The notes under the pieces are model-generated. The model had not been told where the DNA came from, made no database searches, and saw nothing but the letters and a program-made list of their open reading frames with translations. A stretch of 12,791 nt of DNA from an uncultured Ruminococcus sp. (lineage in GTDB: Bacteria; Bacillota; Clostridia; Oscillospirales; Ruminococcaceae), in NCBI GenBank assembly GCA_900545285.1, contig UQYK01000055.1, positions 1 to 12,791 of the forward strand. Direction: 5' to 3'. Every line of letters starts with the position of its first letter. Within the stretch, counting starts at the first letter, position 1. The position numbers were made by a program, and so were the translations under genes. Positions 6,740 through 12,737 of this stretch are shown here, in pieces.

Positions 6740-7115
6740 ACTCCGGCCGCATCACGGCCTGTGTACCGCATTTTTCTGCGGCCACGGCTACAGCGCTGCA
6801 TTTACCCGGAACCTGGCAGAGAAGATTGCATGGTTTCACCGGGAAAATCCGGAGATCACGCTGACGGTGGGGGAGGACTGTATCTGTGCCTGCTGTCCCC
6901 ACAATCAGTCCCATGTGTGTGACACGGCAGAGCAGGTGCGGCGGTATGATACGGCGGTGCTGCACTGCTGCGGTCTGCTGCCGGGGCAGAAAATGACCTG
7001 GCAGGCGTTTTGTGACGCAGTGCATACTCATATTTTTGACCGGGCACTTTTGCCGGAGATCTGCGGAGACTGTAAGTGGTACTCCATTTGCGGCAGCAGT
7101 GAGCCGACATTTTAG
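6732..7115 (+). CDS. DUF1284-type cysteine-rich protein
   Basis: The 127-residue protein begins with the LRPHH motif (residues 4-8) typical of DUF1284 proteins, a small family regarded as possible iron-sulfur proteins. It carries ten or more cysteines, including a C50-x-C52-x-C54-C55 group and a C-terminal C111-x2-C114-x5-C120 cluster suited to binding metal or Fe-S. No signal peptide or membrane segment is seen, so it is probably cytoplasmic. The ATG at 6732 overlaps the bioY stop by 8 nt, with GGAG close upstream, so translation is probably coupled to bioY. Its stop codon TAG is completed by the first base of a repeat element. The function is unknown; the pairing with a biotin transporter is the only clue. 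Confidence 0.85.
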   Translation: MVKLRPHHGLCTAFFCGHGYSAAFTRNLAEKIAWFHRENPEITLTVGEDCICACCPHNQSHVCDTAEQVRRYDTAVLHCCGLLPGQKMTWQAFCDAVHTHIFDRALLPEICGDCKWYSICGSSEPTF

Positions 7116-7275
7116 AACCTGTCTTCACAAGCGTATACACGTGTCTTTTCGGCAAATTTTGCTGCATACTGCGTGAAAAATACTTGCCGGGCGACAGCCC
7201 GCCTGCGCATTTTTGCCTTGTCTGCAACAAAATTACGCTCGAAAATCCACATACATTTCTTATGAAGACAGGTTC
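7115..7275 (+). mobile_element. Complete palindromic repeat (MITE-like), copy 2
   Basis: The 161-bp element has terminal inverted repeats of about 17 bp (GAACCTGTCTTCACAAG left; CTTATGAAGACAGGTTC right) and is flanked on both sides by TTA (7112-7114, 7276-7278), a likely 3-bp target duplication. The two halves stay complementary along most of their length, with CGGGC-GACA-GCCCG at the exact centre (7188-7201), so either strand could fold into one long hairpin. It encodes nothing. Further copies lie at 1-90 and 12738-12791. A 3-bp TNA duplication suggests mobilisation by an IS5-group transposase, which is inference. Confidence 0.85.
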
Positions 7276-7293
7276 TTAAAGAATCATTCGCGC

Positions 7294-7324
7294 AGGAGCT
7301 TTTCCCGTGGGGGAGGCTCCTTTT
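7294..7324 (+). terminator. Probable intrinsic terminator of the bioY unit
   Basis: AGGAGC (7294-7299) pairs with GCTCCT (7316-7321), extended inward by U-rich/G-rich pairs including several G-U, and is followed by TTTTGC. The T run is short. It is the only terminator-like structure after the DUF1284 gene and lies beyond the inserted repeat, so it was probably adjacent to the gene before the insertion. Confidence 0.65.
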
Positions 7325-7348
7325 GCATATTCTGGGGAAATATGCACC

Positions 7349-7378
7349 TTGACGAAAACGGCGCAGTTGTGCTATAAT
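7349..7378 (+). promoter_or_regulatory. Sigma-A promoter of the dehydrogenase gene
   Basis: TTGACG (7349-7354, 5 of 6) and a perfect TATAAT (7373-7378) are separated by 18 bp. The predicted start point at about 7385 gives a leader of about 40 nt to the ATG at 7426. Confidence 0.88.
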
Positions 7379-7425
7379 GCAACACAGAATTGTTTCACAG
7401 GCATAACGGAAAGGAGCAGATGCAT

Positions 7426-8136
7426 ATGCTGAAAACAGCGCTGGTGACAGGCGCGTCACGGGGAATTGGCGCGGCGATTGCAAAACAGCTGACAGAAGAG
7501 GGATATCAGGTGACGGGAATCAGCCGCACACCTTCTCCGGAACTACAGCAGCTGGGGGGTTCGTTTTTGTCGGCAGATCTGGCAGATACAGCGGCGATTC
7601 CGGCGCTGGCGGAGCAGATTCTGGCGCAGATGGGACAGATTGATGTCCTGGTGCACAATGCGGCGTGCTCGGTGCAGAACCTGTTTCAATGTGTGCCGGC
7701 AGAACAGGTGCGCCGGCTCTATGCTGTCAATCTGACTGCGGTTGTGGAACTGACCCGGGCGCTCCTGCCGTCGATGCTGTCCCGGCACAGCGGCAGCATC
7801 GTGGCGGTTTCCTCCATGTGGGGGGAGACCGGCGCTTCCTGCGAGGTGGACTATTCCGTCACCAAGGGGGCTGTGCTGGCATTTGTCCGGGCGCTGGCCA
7901 AGGAGGTCGGGCCGTCCGGCATCCGGGTGAACGCCGTGTCTCCGGGAACCATTCTCACAGATATGACCGCGCCCCTGGGAAAAGAGACTCTAGATGCCCT
8001 GGCCGAAGAAACGCCGCTGGAACGTCTGGGCACGCCGGAGGATGTGGCACAGGCTGTGTGCTTTCTGGCCTCTCCCCGGGCGGCCTATATCACAGGGCAA
8101 AATCTTCCGGTAAATGGGGGCTTTTTGTGCATCTGA
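7426..8136 (+). CDS. Short-chain dehydrogenase/reductase, possibly EF-P 5-aminopentanone reductase type
   Basis: A 236-residue cytoplasmic NAD(P)-dependent oxidoreductase of the classical SDR (FabG-like) family. It shows TGASRGIG for cofactor binding (8-15), HNAA (77-80), the catalytic Ser130, Tyr143 and Lys147 (YSVTK), and PG in VNAVSPGTILTDM. The stretch SSMWGETGASCEV resembles the clostridial YmfI-like group annotated as elongation factor P 5-aminopentanone reductase; that assignment is from memory and moderate. A plain 3-oxoacyl-ACP reductase is the alternative, though no other fatty-acid genes are nearby. The ATG at 7426 is 9 nt after AAAGGAG; the ATG at 7420 would be 3 nt away. It has its own promoter and no partner gene. 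Confidence 0.88.
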   Translation: MLKTALVTGASRGIGAAIAKQLTEEGYQVTGISRTPSPELQQLGGSFLSADLADTAAIPALAEQILAQMGQIDVLVHNAACSVQNLFQCVPAEQVRRLYAVNLTAVVELTRALLPSMLSRHSGSIVAVSSMWGETGASCEVDYSVTKGAVLAFVRALAKEVGPSGIRVNAVSPGTILTDMTAPLGKETLDALAEETPLERLGTPEDVAQAVCFLASPRAAYITGQNLPVNGGFLCI

Positions 8137-8162
8137 GTATCTGCACTTTTGCACAAAAAGCC
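8119..8162 (+). other. 12-bp perfect inverted repeat across the end of the dehydrogenase gene
   Basis: GGCTTTTTGTGC (8119-8130, inside the last codons) and GCACAAAAAGCC (8151-8162) are perfect complements around a 20-nt loop holding the stop codon. No T run follows, so it is not a standard terminator, but it is the only strong structure after the gene and may end or protect the transcript. A small stem GCTTTC/GAAAGC (8178-8194) follows. Confidence 0.6.
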
Positions 8163-8235
8163 GGGGATATTCTGCGCGCTTTCCAATAGAAAGCACAAAT
8201 CTCATGAAAATCCGGTGAGGATTGCGTGAGACCTA

Positions 8236-8264
8236 TTGCGAAAAAGATAAAATTATGGTATAGT
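8236..8264 (+). promoter_or_regulatory. Sigma-A promoter of the LTA-synthase-type unit
   Basis: TTGCGA (8236-8241, 4 of 6) and TATAGT (8259-8264, 5 of 6) with 17-bp spacing. The predicted start point at about 8271 gives a leader of about 195 nt, unusually long for this window. Confidence 0.72.
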
Positions 8265-8281
8265 AGATGTAGTACTGTAAT

Positions 8282-8383
8282 ATGAAGGGGTGCTCCTGTA
8301 GAAGAGGTGCTGCGCGCTGCGATTTCGCAAAAACGCATGCTGCTTGGACGGGAATGCATTGCCGGAATGCAGTGCTTTTTTAG
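8282..8383 (+). CDS. Possible 33-codon leader peptide (weak)
   Basis: An ATG at 8282 opens a 33-codon frame, Cys-rich at its start (MKGCSC), that runs through the leader terminator and stops at TAG 8381-8383, where the T overlaps the last base of the terminator T run. That position would let a translating ribosome prevent terminator folding. Against it, the predicted transcript start is only about 11 nt upstream and no ribosome-binding site is visible. Chance is a serious alternative. Confidence 0.15.
   Translation: MKGCSCRRGAARCDFAKTHAAWTGMHCRNAVLF
8356..8381 (+). terminator. Intrinsic terminator inside the leader
   Basis: GCATTGC (8356-8362) pairs with GCAGTGC (8369-8375) through 7 bp with one G-U, around a 6-nt loop, followed at once by six T (8376-8381). 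It lies about 85 nt downstream of the predicted transcript start and 85 nt before the coding region, so it would reduce or gate expression of the downstream genes. Confidence 0.75.
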
Positions 8384-8393
8384 AAGCTGTTGG

Positions 8394-8424
8394 CACCGGA
8401 ACAGACGTTTGCCCTGTACCGGTG
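8394..8424 (+). other. Hairpin after the leader terminator
   Basis: CACCGG (8394-8399) and CCGGTG (8419-8424) pair perfectly, followed inward by an A-A mismatch and ACAG/CTGT, around a 9-nt loop. It lies 26 nt before the ribosome-binding site. It has no T run. Confidence 0.6.
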
Positions 8425-8465
8425 GAAACAAAGGTTGAATTTTGAAACTAAGGTGATACAGAACA

Positions 8466-10370
8466 ATGGGACAGAAGCAAACAAAAGAAGAACGGTTTTC
8501 CTCCATCCGCGCCTGGTTTTGTTCCGTTCATGAAAAGCGCTCGTATAACACCCTGCGTTTTCCGATGACAAACCGGCTGCTGCTGTTGATTTATCCGATT
8601 TTTATCGTGTGCATGGCAGAGCTGAATCAGGACAAATATCCCAGTAAGCTGGTGCTGTTTATTGCGGACCACCCGACCATCATGCTCTTTAATGTGCTGA
8701 TTGCGGCGCTGATCTTTATCGGGGCGCTGCTGCTCTTCCGCTCCGGGTGGTTTTCCATGCTGCTGGAGAGCATCTTGTACATGGCGCTGAGTATTACGGA
8801 GCTGTTTAAATACAACACCAACGGAAACCACCTGATTATGACAGACATGAAGCTGGCGCGAAGTTTAAAGAGTCTGACTTCCTTTGCGTATATTAAGATT
8901 ACGCCGCGGCTGGTGCTGTACCTGGTGATCTGCATTGCGTTTATTCTGCTGGCCTTCTGGTTTAATCCACGGCTGAAAATGCGGGTAAAGCTGCGCAAGC
9001 GCCTGGTGCCGGGACTGGCCTGCCTGATTGCGTGTGTCATGGTTGTTACCGTGCCGGCCATTTCTCAGCCGGTTTACGCGTTGTTTCAGGTGGATACCAA
9101 AGAGGCAGACAATACCTTTATTCTGAACGAAAAATTTGAAAATAACGGCTTCCTGGCATTTTTTATGCAGACTGGCTCAGAAAATTTGTCGAACCAGCTG
9201 GAAGAACCGTCCGATTATAAAAAGGACAGCGATGGCACGGTAGAACAGTACCTGGCAGAAGAGGTGCCGGAGTCCAACTTTGAGGAAGAAGTCCACCCCA
9301 ATGTAATTGAGATTATGTCCGAATCCTTCGCGGATTTCCGGGCATTTTCCAAGGAATTGTCAGAACTGGGATATACCGATCTGGATCGGTACTATGCCGG
9401 CCTGGATCGTGCCGCTGACATGGGCTATGAGGGAACGCTGATTGTGCCCACCTATGCCAGCTATACCGTCCGGACAGAGTTTGAGCTGCTGTTTGGCCTT
9501 CCGGTAAAGTCTCTGAACGATCCGAATATGCCCCAGCGGATGCTTCTCACCCGGCAGCAGCCCACAGTTCCTTCTTACTACAAGAGCTGGGGCTATACAA
9601 CTGCCTATGTGCATCCGTTCCAGAGCAGCTTCTACAGCCGGAAGCGGATCTACGGACAGTTTAATTTCGACACCATGATCTTCGAAAATGACTTTACTGT
9701 GCCTGTCAGCACCTATGGGGAGTATATTGACGACAATGTGGTCTATAATCAGATTGAGTCCCTGATTGCGTCCAGCGATGAGCCGCTCTATCTCCATGCC
9801 ACAACCATGCAGAATCACCAGCCCTATTCTGACGGGGACAGCAGCGATGAATTCATCAACTACCTGTCACGGATACAGCACTCCGCAGACGGCCTGGCAG
9901 ACTTCCTGGAGCGTCTGTCGAAGATGGATGAGCCGACCATTGTGCTCTTTGTGGGTGACCACTTCCCGTCTCTCCGGGGGGATGACGGCATCTACAATCA
10001 GCTGAATATCACCAGCGAAAACTGTAGTACCCTGTACGAGCAGAAGTACATTCTCTGGAACAACTATGGATTGGACACCAGCTCGCTGCCGGATCAGCCG
10101 GTATCGACCTTCTATGCGCCATATCTGGTGATGCAGCTGATTGATACGCCGCGGGATACCTTTACCCAGACTATGATGAATGAAATGATCACAGAACCGG
10201 TGTATTCCACCAACTATATGCCCACACAGGACGCAGATCAGAAGCTGGACACGCTGACCTATGACCGGATTCTGGGAGATATTGTTTCTCCCAGTGCACT
10301 GGATGTTCTGCCGGATCCTTCTGAAACAGATGCAGAGGAAGGCAGCAGCCAGACCACCAGCAGCAATTGA
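8466..10370 (+). CDS. LTA-synthase-type (LtaS-like) phosphoglycerol transferase, alkaline-phosphatase-superfamily sulfatase fold
   Basis: A 634-residue membrane enzyme of the LtaS type, which transfers glycerol-phosphate from phosphatidylglycerol to extracellular polymers or glycolipids. About five hydrophobic segments lie at roughly 37-53, 72-92, 97-111, 148-166 and 181-199; the catalytic domain outside the membrane starts near 277. Residues fit LtaS: metal-ligand Glu286 in NVIEIMSESF, nucleophile candidate Thr334 in SYTVRTEFELLFGLP, His451 in MQNHQPY, and Asp498-His499 in VGDHFPS. A Ser/Thr/Glu-rich tail ends the protein. AAGGTGA lies 9 nt before the ATG. The substrate could be lipoteichoic acid or another polymer; the family cannot be split by eye. 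It is expressed behind a leader with a terminator, and a thioesterase gene follows after 31 nt. Confidence 0.92.
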   Translation: MGQKQTKEERFSSIRAWFCSVHEKRSYNTLRFPMTNRLLLLIYPIFIVCMAELNQDKYPSKLVLFIADHPTIMLFNVLIAALIFIGALLLFRSGWFSMLLESILYMALSITELFKYNTNGNHLIMTDMKLARSLKSLTSFAYIKITPRLVLYLVICIAFILLAFWFNPRLKMRVKLRKRLVPGLACLIACVMVVTVPAISQPVYALFQVDTKEADNTFILNEKFENNGFLAFFMQTGSENLSNQLEEPSDYKKDSDGTVEQYLAEEVPESNFEEEVHPNVIEIMSESFADFRAFSKELSELGYTDLDRYYAGLDRAADMGYEGTLIVPTYASYTVRTEFELLFGLPVKSLNDPNMPQRMLLTRQQPTVPSYYKSWGYTTAYVHPFQSSFYSRKRIYGQFNFDTMIFENDFTVPVSTYGEYIDDNVVYNQIESLIASSDEPLYLHATTMQNHQPYSDGDSSDEFINYLSRIQHSADGLADFLERLSKMDEPTIVLFVGDHFPSLRGDDGIYNQLNITSENCSTLYEQKYILWNNYGLDTSSLPDQPVSTFYAPYLVMQLIDTPRDTFTQTMMNEMITEPVYSTNYMPTQDADQKLDTLTYDRILGDIVSPSALDVLPDPSETDAEEGSSQTTSSN

Positions 10371-10401
10371 CCGCTGCCGGATCACGAGAGGAGAATGCAG
10401 G

Positions 10402-10806
10402 ATGAAACCGATTACCATTGGTGCAGTAGGAACCGCATCTGCGGAGGTTACAGTTGACAATTTGGCTTGTACCGTGAAGAACGGTGCGCTCCCGGTGTTT
10501 GCCACACCAATGATGGCTGCCCTTATGGAAGAGGCTGCCTGTGCGGCCGTGGAGCCGTATCTGGAAGAGGGTGAAACGACAGTCGGAACAAAGCTGGATA
10601 TCCGCCACACCGCCGCTACGCCGGAAGGCCTTGTGGCAACGGCTTCTGCGGAAATTGTAGGTGTCTGCGGCAGAGAGATTTCCTTTCACATTACCGTTTC
10701 AGACACCGTCGGAGAAATCGGAACCGGAACCCATCAGCGCTTTCTCGTGGATGCAGCGCGCTTTATGGAAAAGGCGCAGCAGCGGAAATCACAGCCGCAG
10801 GCATAA
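10402..10806 (+). CDS. FlK-type hot-dog thioesterase
   Basis: A 134-residue single-domain acyl-CoA thioesterase. Relative to the fluoroacetyl-CoA thioesterase FlK, the catalytic residues Thr42, Glu50, His76 and Arg120 correspond without gaps to Thr35 (FATPMM), Glu43 (LMEEAA), His69 (IRHT) and Arg113 (HQRFLVD), all shifted by seven. The FlK gate phenylalanine at 36 would fall on Ala29, so fluoroacetyl specificity is not expected; the natural acyl-CoA is unknown. No signal peptide or membrane segment is seen. The ATG at 10402 has AGGAGA 8 nt upstream; earlier in-frame ATGs lie inside the preceding gene. It is co-transcribed with that gene (31-nt gap) and followed by a strong terminator. Confidence 0.88.
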   Translation: MKPITIGAVGTASAEVTVDNLACTVKNGALPVFATPMMAALMEEAACAAVEPYLEEGETTVGTKLDIRHTAATPEGLVATASAEIVGVCGREISFHITVSDTVGEIGTGTHQRFLVDAARFMEKAQQRKSQPQA

Positions 10807-10853
10807 CCCTTTCCTGGCTTTTATAACGTGTCCTGTACGGACTTTTGAAAAGA

Positions 10854-10908
10854 ATACAACCGCCGCAGCCTGCCGGAAAGAAATCGGGCAGACTGCGGCG
10901 GTTTTGTA
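10854..10908 (+). terminator. Intrinsic terminator of the LTA-synthase/thioesterase unit
   Basis: CCGCCGCAG (10860-10868) pairs with CTGCGGCGG (10893-10901), then after a C-A mismatch CTGCC pairs with GGCAG, closing a 12-nt loop. TTTTGTAT follows on the plus strand, and the flanking ATACAA can extend the stem. It lies 47 nt after the thioesterase stop. Confidence 0.9.
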
Positions 10909-10953
10909 TGTGTGCTTTATGCTGTGCCAGAAGGCCAGCGCGTTTGTACCAGG

Positions 10954-11007
10954 AAAAGCCGAAACCCGGCAGCCTTTTTCAGATGGCTGCCGGGTTTCGG
11001 CTTTTCT
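10954..11007 (-). terminator. Terminator of groEL (bidirectional)
   Basis: A perfect 21-bp stem (10954-10974 with 10985-11005) around a 10-nt loop, with T4 on the minus-strand exit and TTTTCT on the plus-strand exit. It lies 41 nt after the groEL stop. With the terminator at 10854-10908 it insulates the two convergent units. Confidence 0.92.
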
Positions 11008-11046
11008 AAAAACTAAAAAGGGAATGATGGTGTGCGTTTCAGGGGA

Positions 11047-12678
11047 TTAGTACATACCGCCCATGCCGCCTGCTGCCGGAGCTGCTGCTGCCGGTTCTTC
11101 CTTCGGAATGTTTGCAACGGCACTTTCTGTGGTCAGAACCATAGAAGCGATGGATGCAGCATTCTGCAGAGCGCTTCTGGTAACCTTTGTCGGGTCTACG
11201 ATACCACTGCTCATCATATCGCAGTAGGTCTCGTTGTATGCATCAAAGCCATAGCCAACCTTGCGGCTGCGGCGAATCTTATCTACGATAATGCTGCCTT
11301 CCAGACCAGCATTTGCAGCGATCTGACGGAGCGGTGCTTCCAGTGCACGGAGAACGATCTTTGCACCGGTCTTTTCGTCGCCGTCCAGAGACGGAACCAG
11401 CTTTTCAACAGCCGGGATTGCATTGATCAGTGCAGTACCGCCGCCGGCAACGATGCCTTCTTCTACAGCAGCCTTTGTTGCAGACAGAGCGTCTTCAATC
11501 CGCAGCTTCTTTTCCTTCATTTCTACTTCTGTAGCAGCGCCAACCTTGATGACTGCAACGCCGCCGGACAGCTTGCCAATACGCTCCTGCATCTTTTCCT
11601 TGTCGAAGTCAGAGGTAGAAGCAGCGATCTGGTTCTTAATTTCGGTGATTCTCTCGTTGATTGCGTCAGAAGTGCCTGCGCCGCCAACCAAAATGGTGTT
11701 TTCCTTGTCGATAACAGCCTGGCTTACCTTACCCAGCATTTCGATGCTGGCGTCTGCCAGTTCCATACCCAGATCAGAGGAGAGAACAGTACCGCCGGTG
11801 AGGATTGCGATATCCTGGAGCATTTCCTTTCTTCTGTCACCAAAGCCCGGAGCCTTTACTGCTGCGCACTTGAAGGTGCCGCGGAGGTTGTTCAGAATAA
11901 TGGTGGTCAGTGCTTCACCTTCGATATCTTCTGCAATGATCAGGAGCTTTTTGCCCATCTTGACGATCTGCTCCAGCATCGGCAGAATGTCCTGAATGTT
12001 GCTGATGGTCTTGTCGGTAATGAATACCAGGGCATCATCATAAACAACCTTCATCTTTTCCCGGTCTGTGATCATATACGGGGACATATAGCCGCGGTCG
12101 AACTGCATGCCTTCTACCACTTCGCTGTAGGTTTCCGCAGTCTTGCCTTCTTCAATGGTGATAACGCCGTCAGTAGAAACCTTTTCCATAGCCTCTGCAA
12201 TCAGCTTGCCGACATTTTCGTCTGCGGAGGAAATGGTTGCAACTCTTGCAATATCCTCTGTGCCGTTTACCACCTTGGAATTATCCTGAATGACCTTTAC
12301 TGCGGTGTCAACAGCCTTTGCAATGCCCTTGCGGAGTACCATCGGGTTTGCACCGGCAGCGATGTTCTTTGCACCCTCGTGAATGATTGCCTGTGCCAGA
12401 ACGGTTGCGGTTGTGGTACCGTCACCAGCGGCATCGTTGGTCTTGGTTGCAACTTCACGAACCAGCTGTGCGCCCATGTTTTCGAACGGATCTTCCAGTT
12501 CAATGTCCTTTGCAATGGTAACGCCGTCATTGGTAACCAGCGGTGCGCCGAATTCCCGGTCCAGAACAACGTTTCTGCCCTTCGGGCCAAGTGTGATCTT
12601 TACAGTGTCAGCCAGCTTGTCGATACCGGCAATCAGACCGTCTCTTGCATCTGCATTATACTTGATATCCTTTGCCAT
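11047..12678 (-). CDS. groEL: 60-kDa chaperonin GroEL
   Basis: GroEL forms the double-ring ATP-driven folding chamber in the cytoplasm and needs the co-chaperonin GroES. The 543-residue protein is complete. It shows TLGPKGRNVVLD (29-40), the TNDGVTIAKDIE stretch (49-60), GDGTTTATVLA (85-95) with the ATPase aspartate, apical-domain RGYMSPY, the VEEGIVAGGGTAL region, and a C-terminal GGMGGMY tail. AAAAGGAG lies 9 nt before the ATG. A 7-bp hairpin (12703-12720) and then a palindromic repeat lie upstream. No groES, CIRCE or clear promoter is present in the 113 nt available, so expression probably depends on sequence beyond the window. Confidence 0.99.
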   Translation of the reverse strand: MAKDIKYNADARDGLIAGIDKLADTVKITLGPKGRNVVLDREFGAPLVTNDGVTIAKDIELEDPFENMGAQLVREVATKTNDAAGDGTTTATVLAQAIIHEGAKNIAAGANPMVLRKGIAKAVDTAVKVIQDNSKVVNGTEDIARVATISSADENVGKLIAEAMEKVSTDGVITIEEGKTAETYSEVVEGMQFDRGYMSPYMITDREKMKVVYDDALVFITDKTISNIQDILPMLEQIVKMGKKLLIIAEDIEGEALTTIILNNLRGTFKCAAVKAPGFGDRRKEMLQDIAILTGGTVLSSDLGMELADASIEMLGKVSQAVIDKENTILVGGAGTSDAINERITEIKNQIAASTSDFDKEKMQERIGKLSGGVAVIKVGAATEVEMKEKKLRIEDALSATKAAVEEGIVAGGGTALINAIPAVEKLVPSLDGDEKTGAKIVLRALEAPLRQIAANAGLEGSIIVDKIRRSRKVGYGFDAYNETYCDMMSSGIVDPTKVTRSALQNAASIASMVLTTESAVANIPKEEPAAAAPAAGGMGGMY

Positions 12679-12702
12679 AACTCAAAACTCCTTTTCCTCA
12701 TG

Positions 12703-12720
12703 TTCTGCGCTGCCGCAGAA
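12703..12720 (-). other. Hairpin in the groEL leader
   Basis: TTCTGCG (12703-12709) and CGCAGAA (12714-12720) form a perfect 7-bp stem with a 4-nt loop, 7 nt upstream of the groEL ribosome-binding site on the minus strand. No T run follows. It lies between the repeat element and groEL and could mark the 5' end of a processed message. Confidence 0.55.
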
Positions 12721-12737
12721 ACAGATTGCTTTTATTA

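Larger units (their letters stand above)
8271..8465 (+). ncRNA. Structured leader upstream of the LTA-synthase-type gene
   Basis: The 329-nt gap between the dehydrogenase and the next gene holds, in order, the hairpins after the dehydrogenase, the promoter and this leader. The leader contains two GGTGCT repeats (8289-8294, 8306-8311), a small stem TGCGA/TCGCA, an intrinsic terminator (8356-8381) and a second hairpin (8394-8424) with CACCGG/CCGGTG arms. GCACC at 8393-8397 could also pair with either upstream GGTGC. This layout suits attenuation or a short terminated RNA of about 110 nt. I matched it to no known riboswitch. Confidence 0.4.

Noticed and set aside
7112..7483. Minus-strand frame of 123 codons spanning the repeat and the dehydrogenase promoter
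   Set aside because: It covers a palindromic repeat, a terminator and a promoter, has no ribosome-binding site and looks like no known protein.
8385..8430. T-box antiterminator (the GGCACCGG stretch loosely recalls the T-box motif)
   Set aside because: The conserved T-box sequence is not present, the segment lies after and not before the terminator, and the downstream gene is not an aminoacyl-tRNA synthetase or amino-acid gene.
8090..8831. Minus-strand frames across the intergenic region and start of the LTA-synthase-type gene
   Set aside because: No start signals, arginine/cysteine-rich shadow composition, and they conflict with a clear plus-strand promoter and gene.
10402..10806. Fluoroacetate resistance function for the FlK-like thioesterase
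   Set aside because: The gating phenylalanine position is alanine and nothing in the context relates to organofluorine metabolism; only the general thioesterase call is supported.
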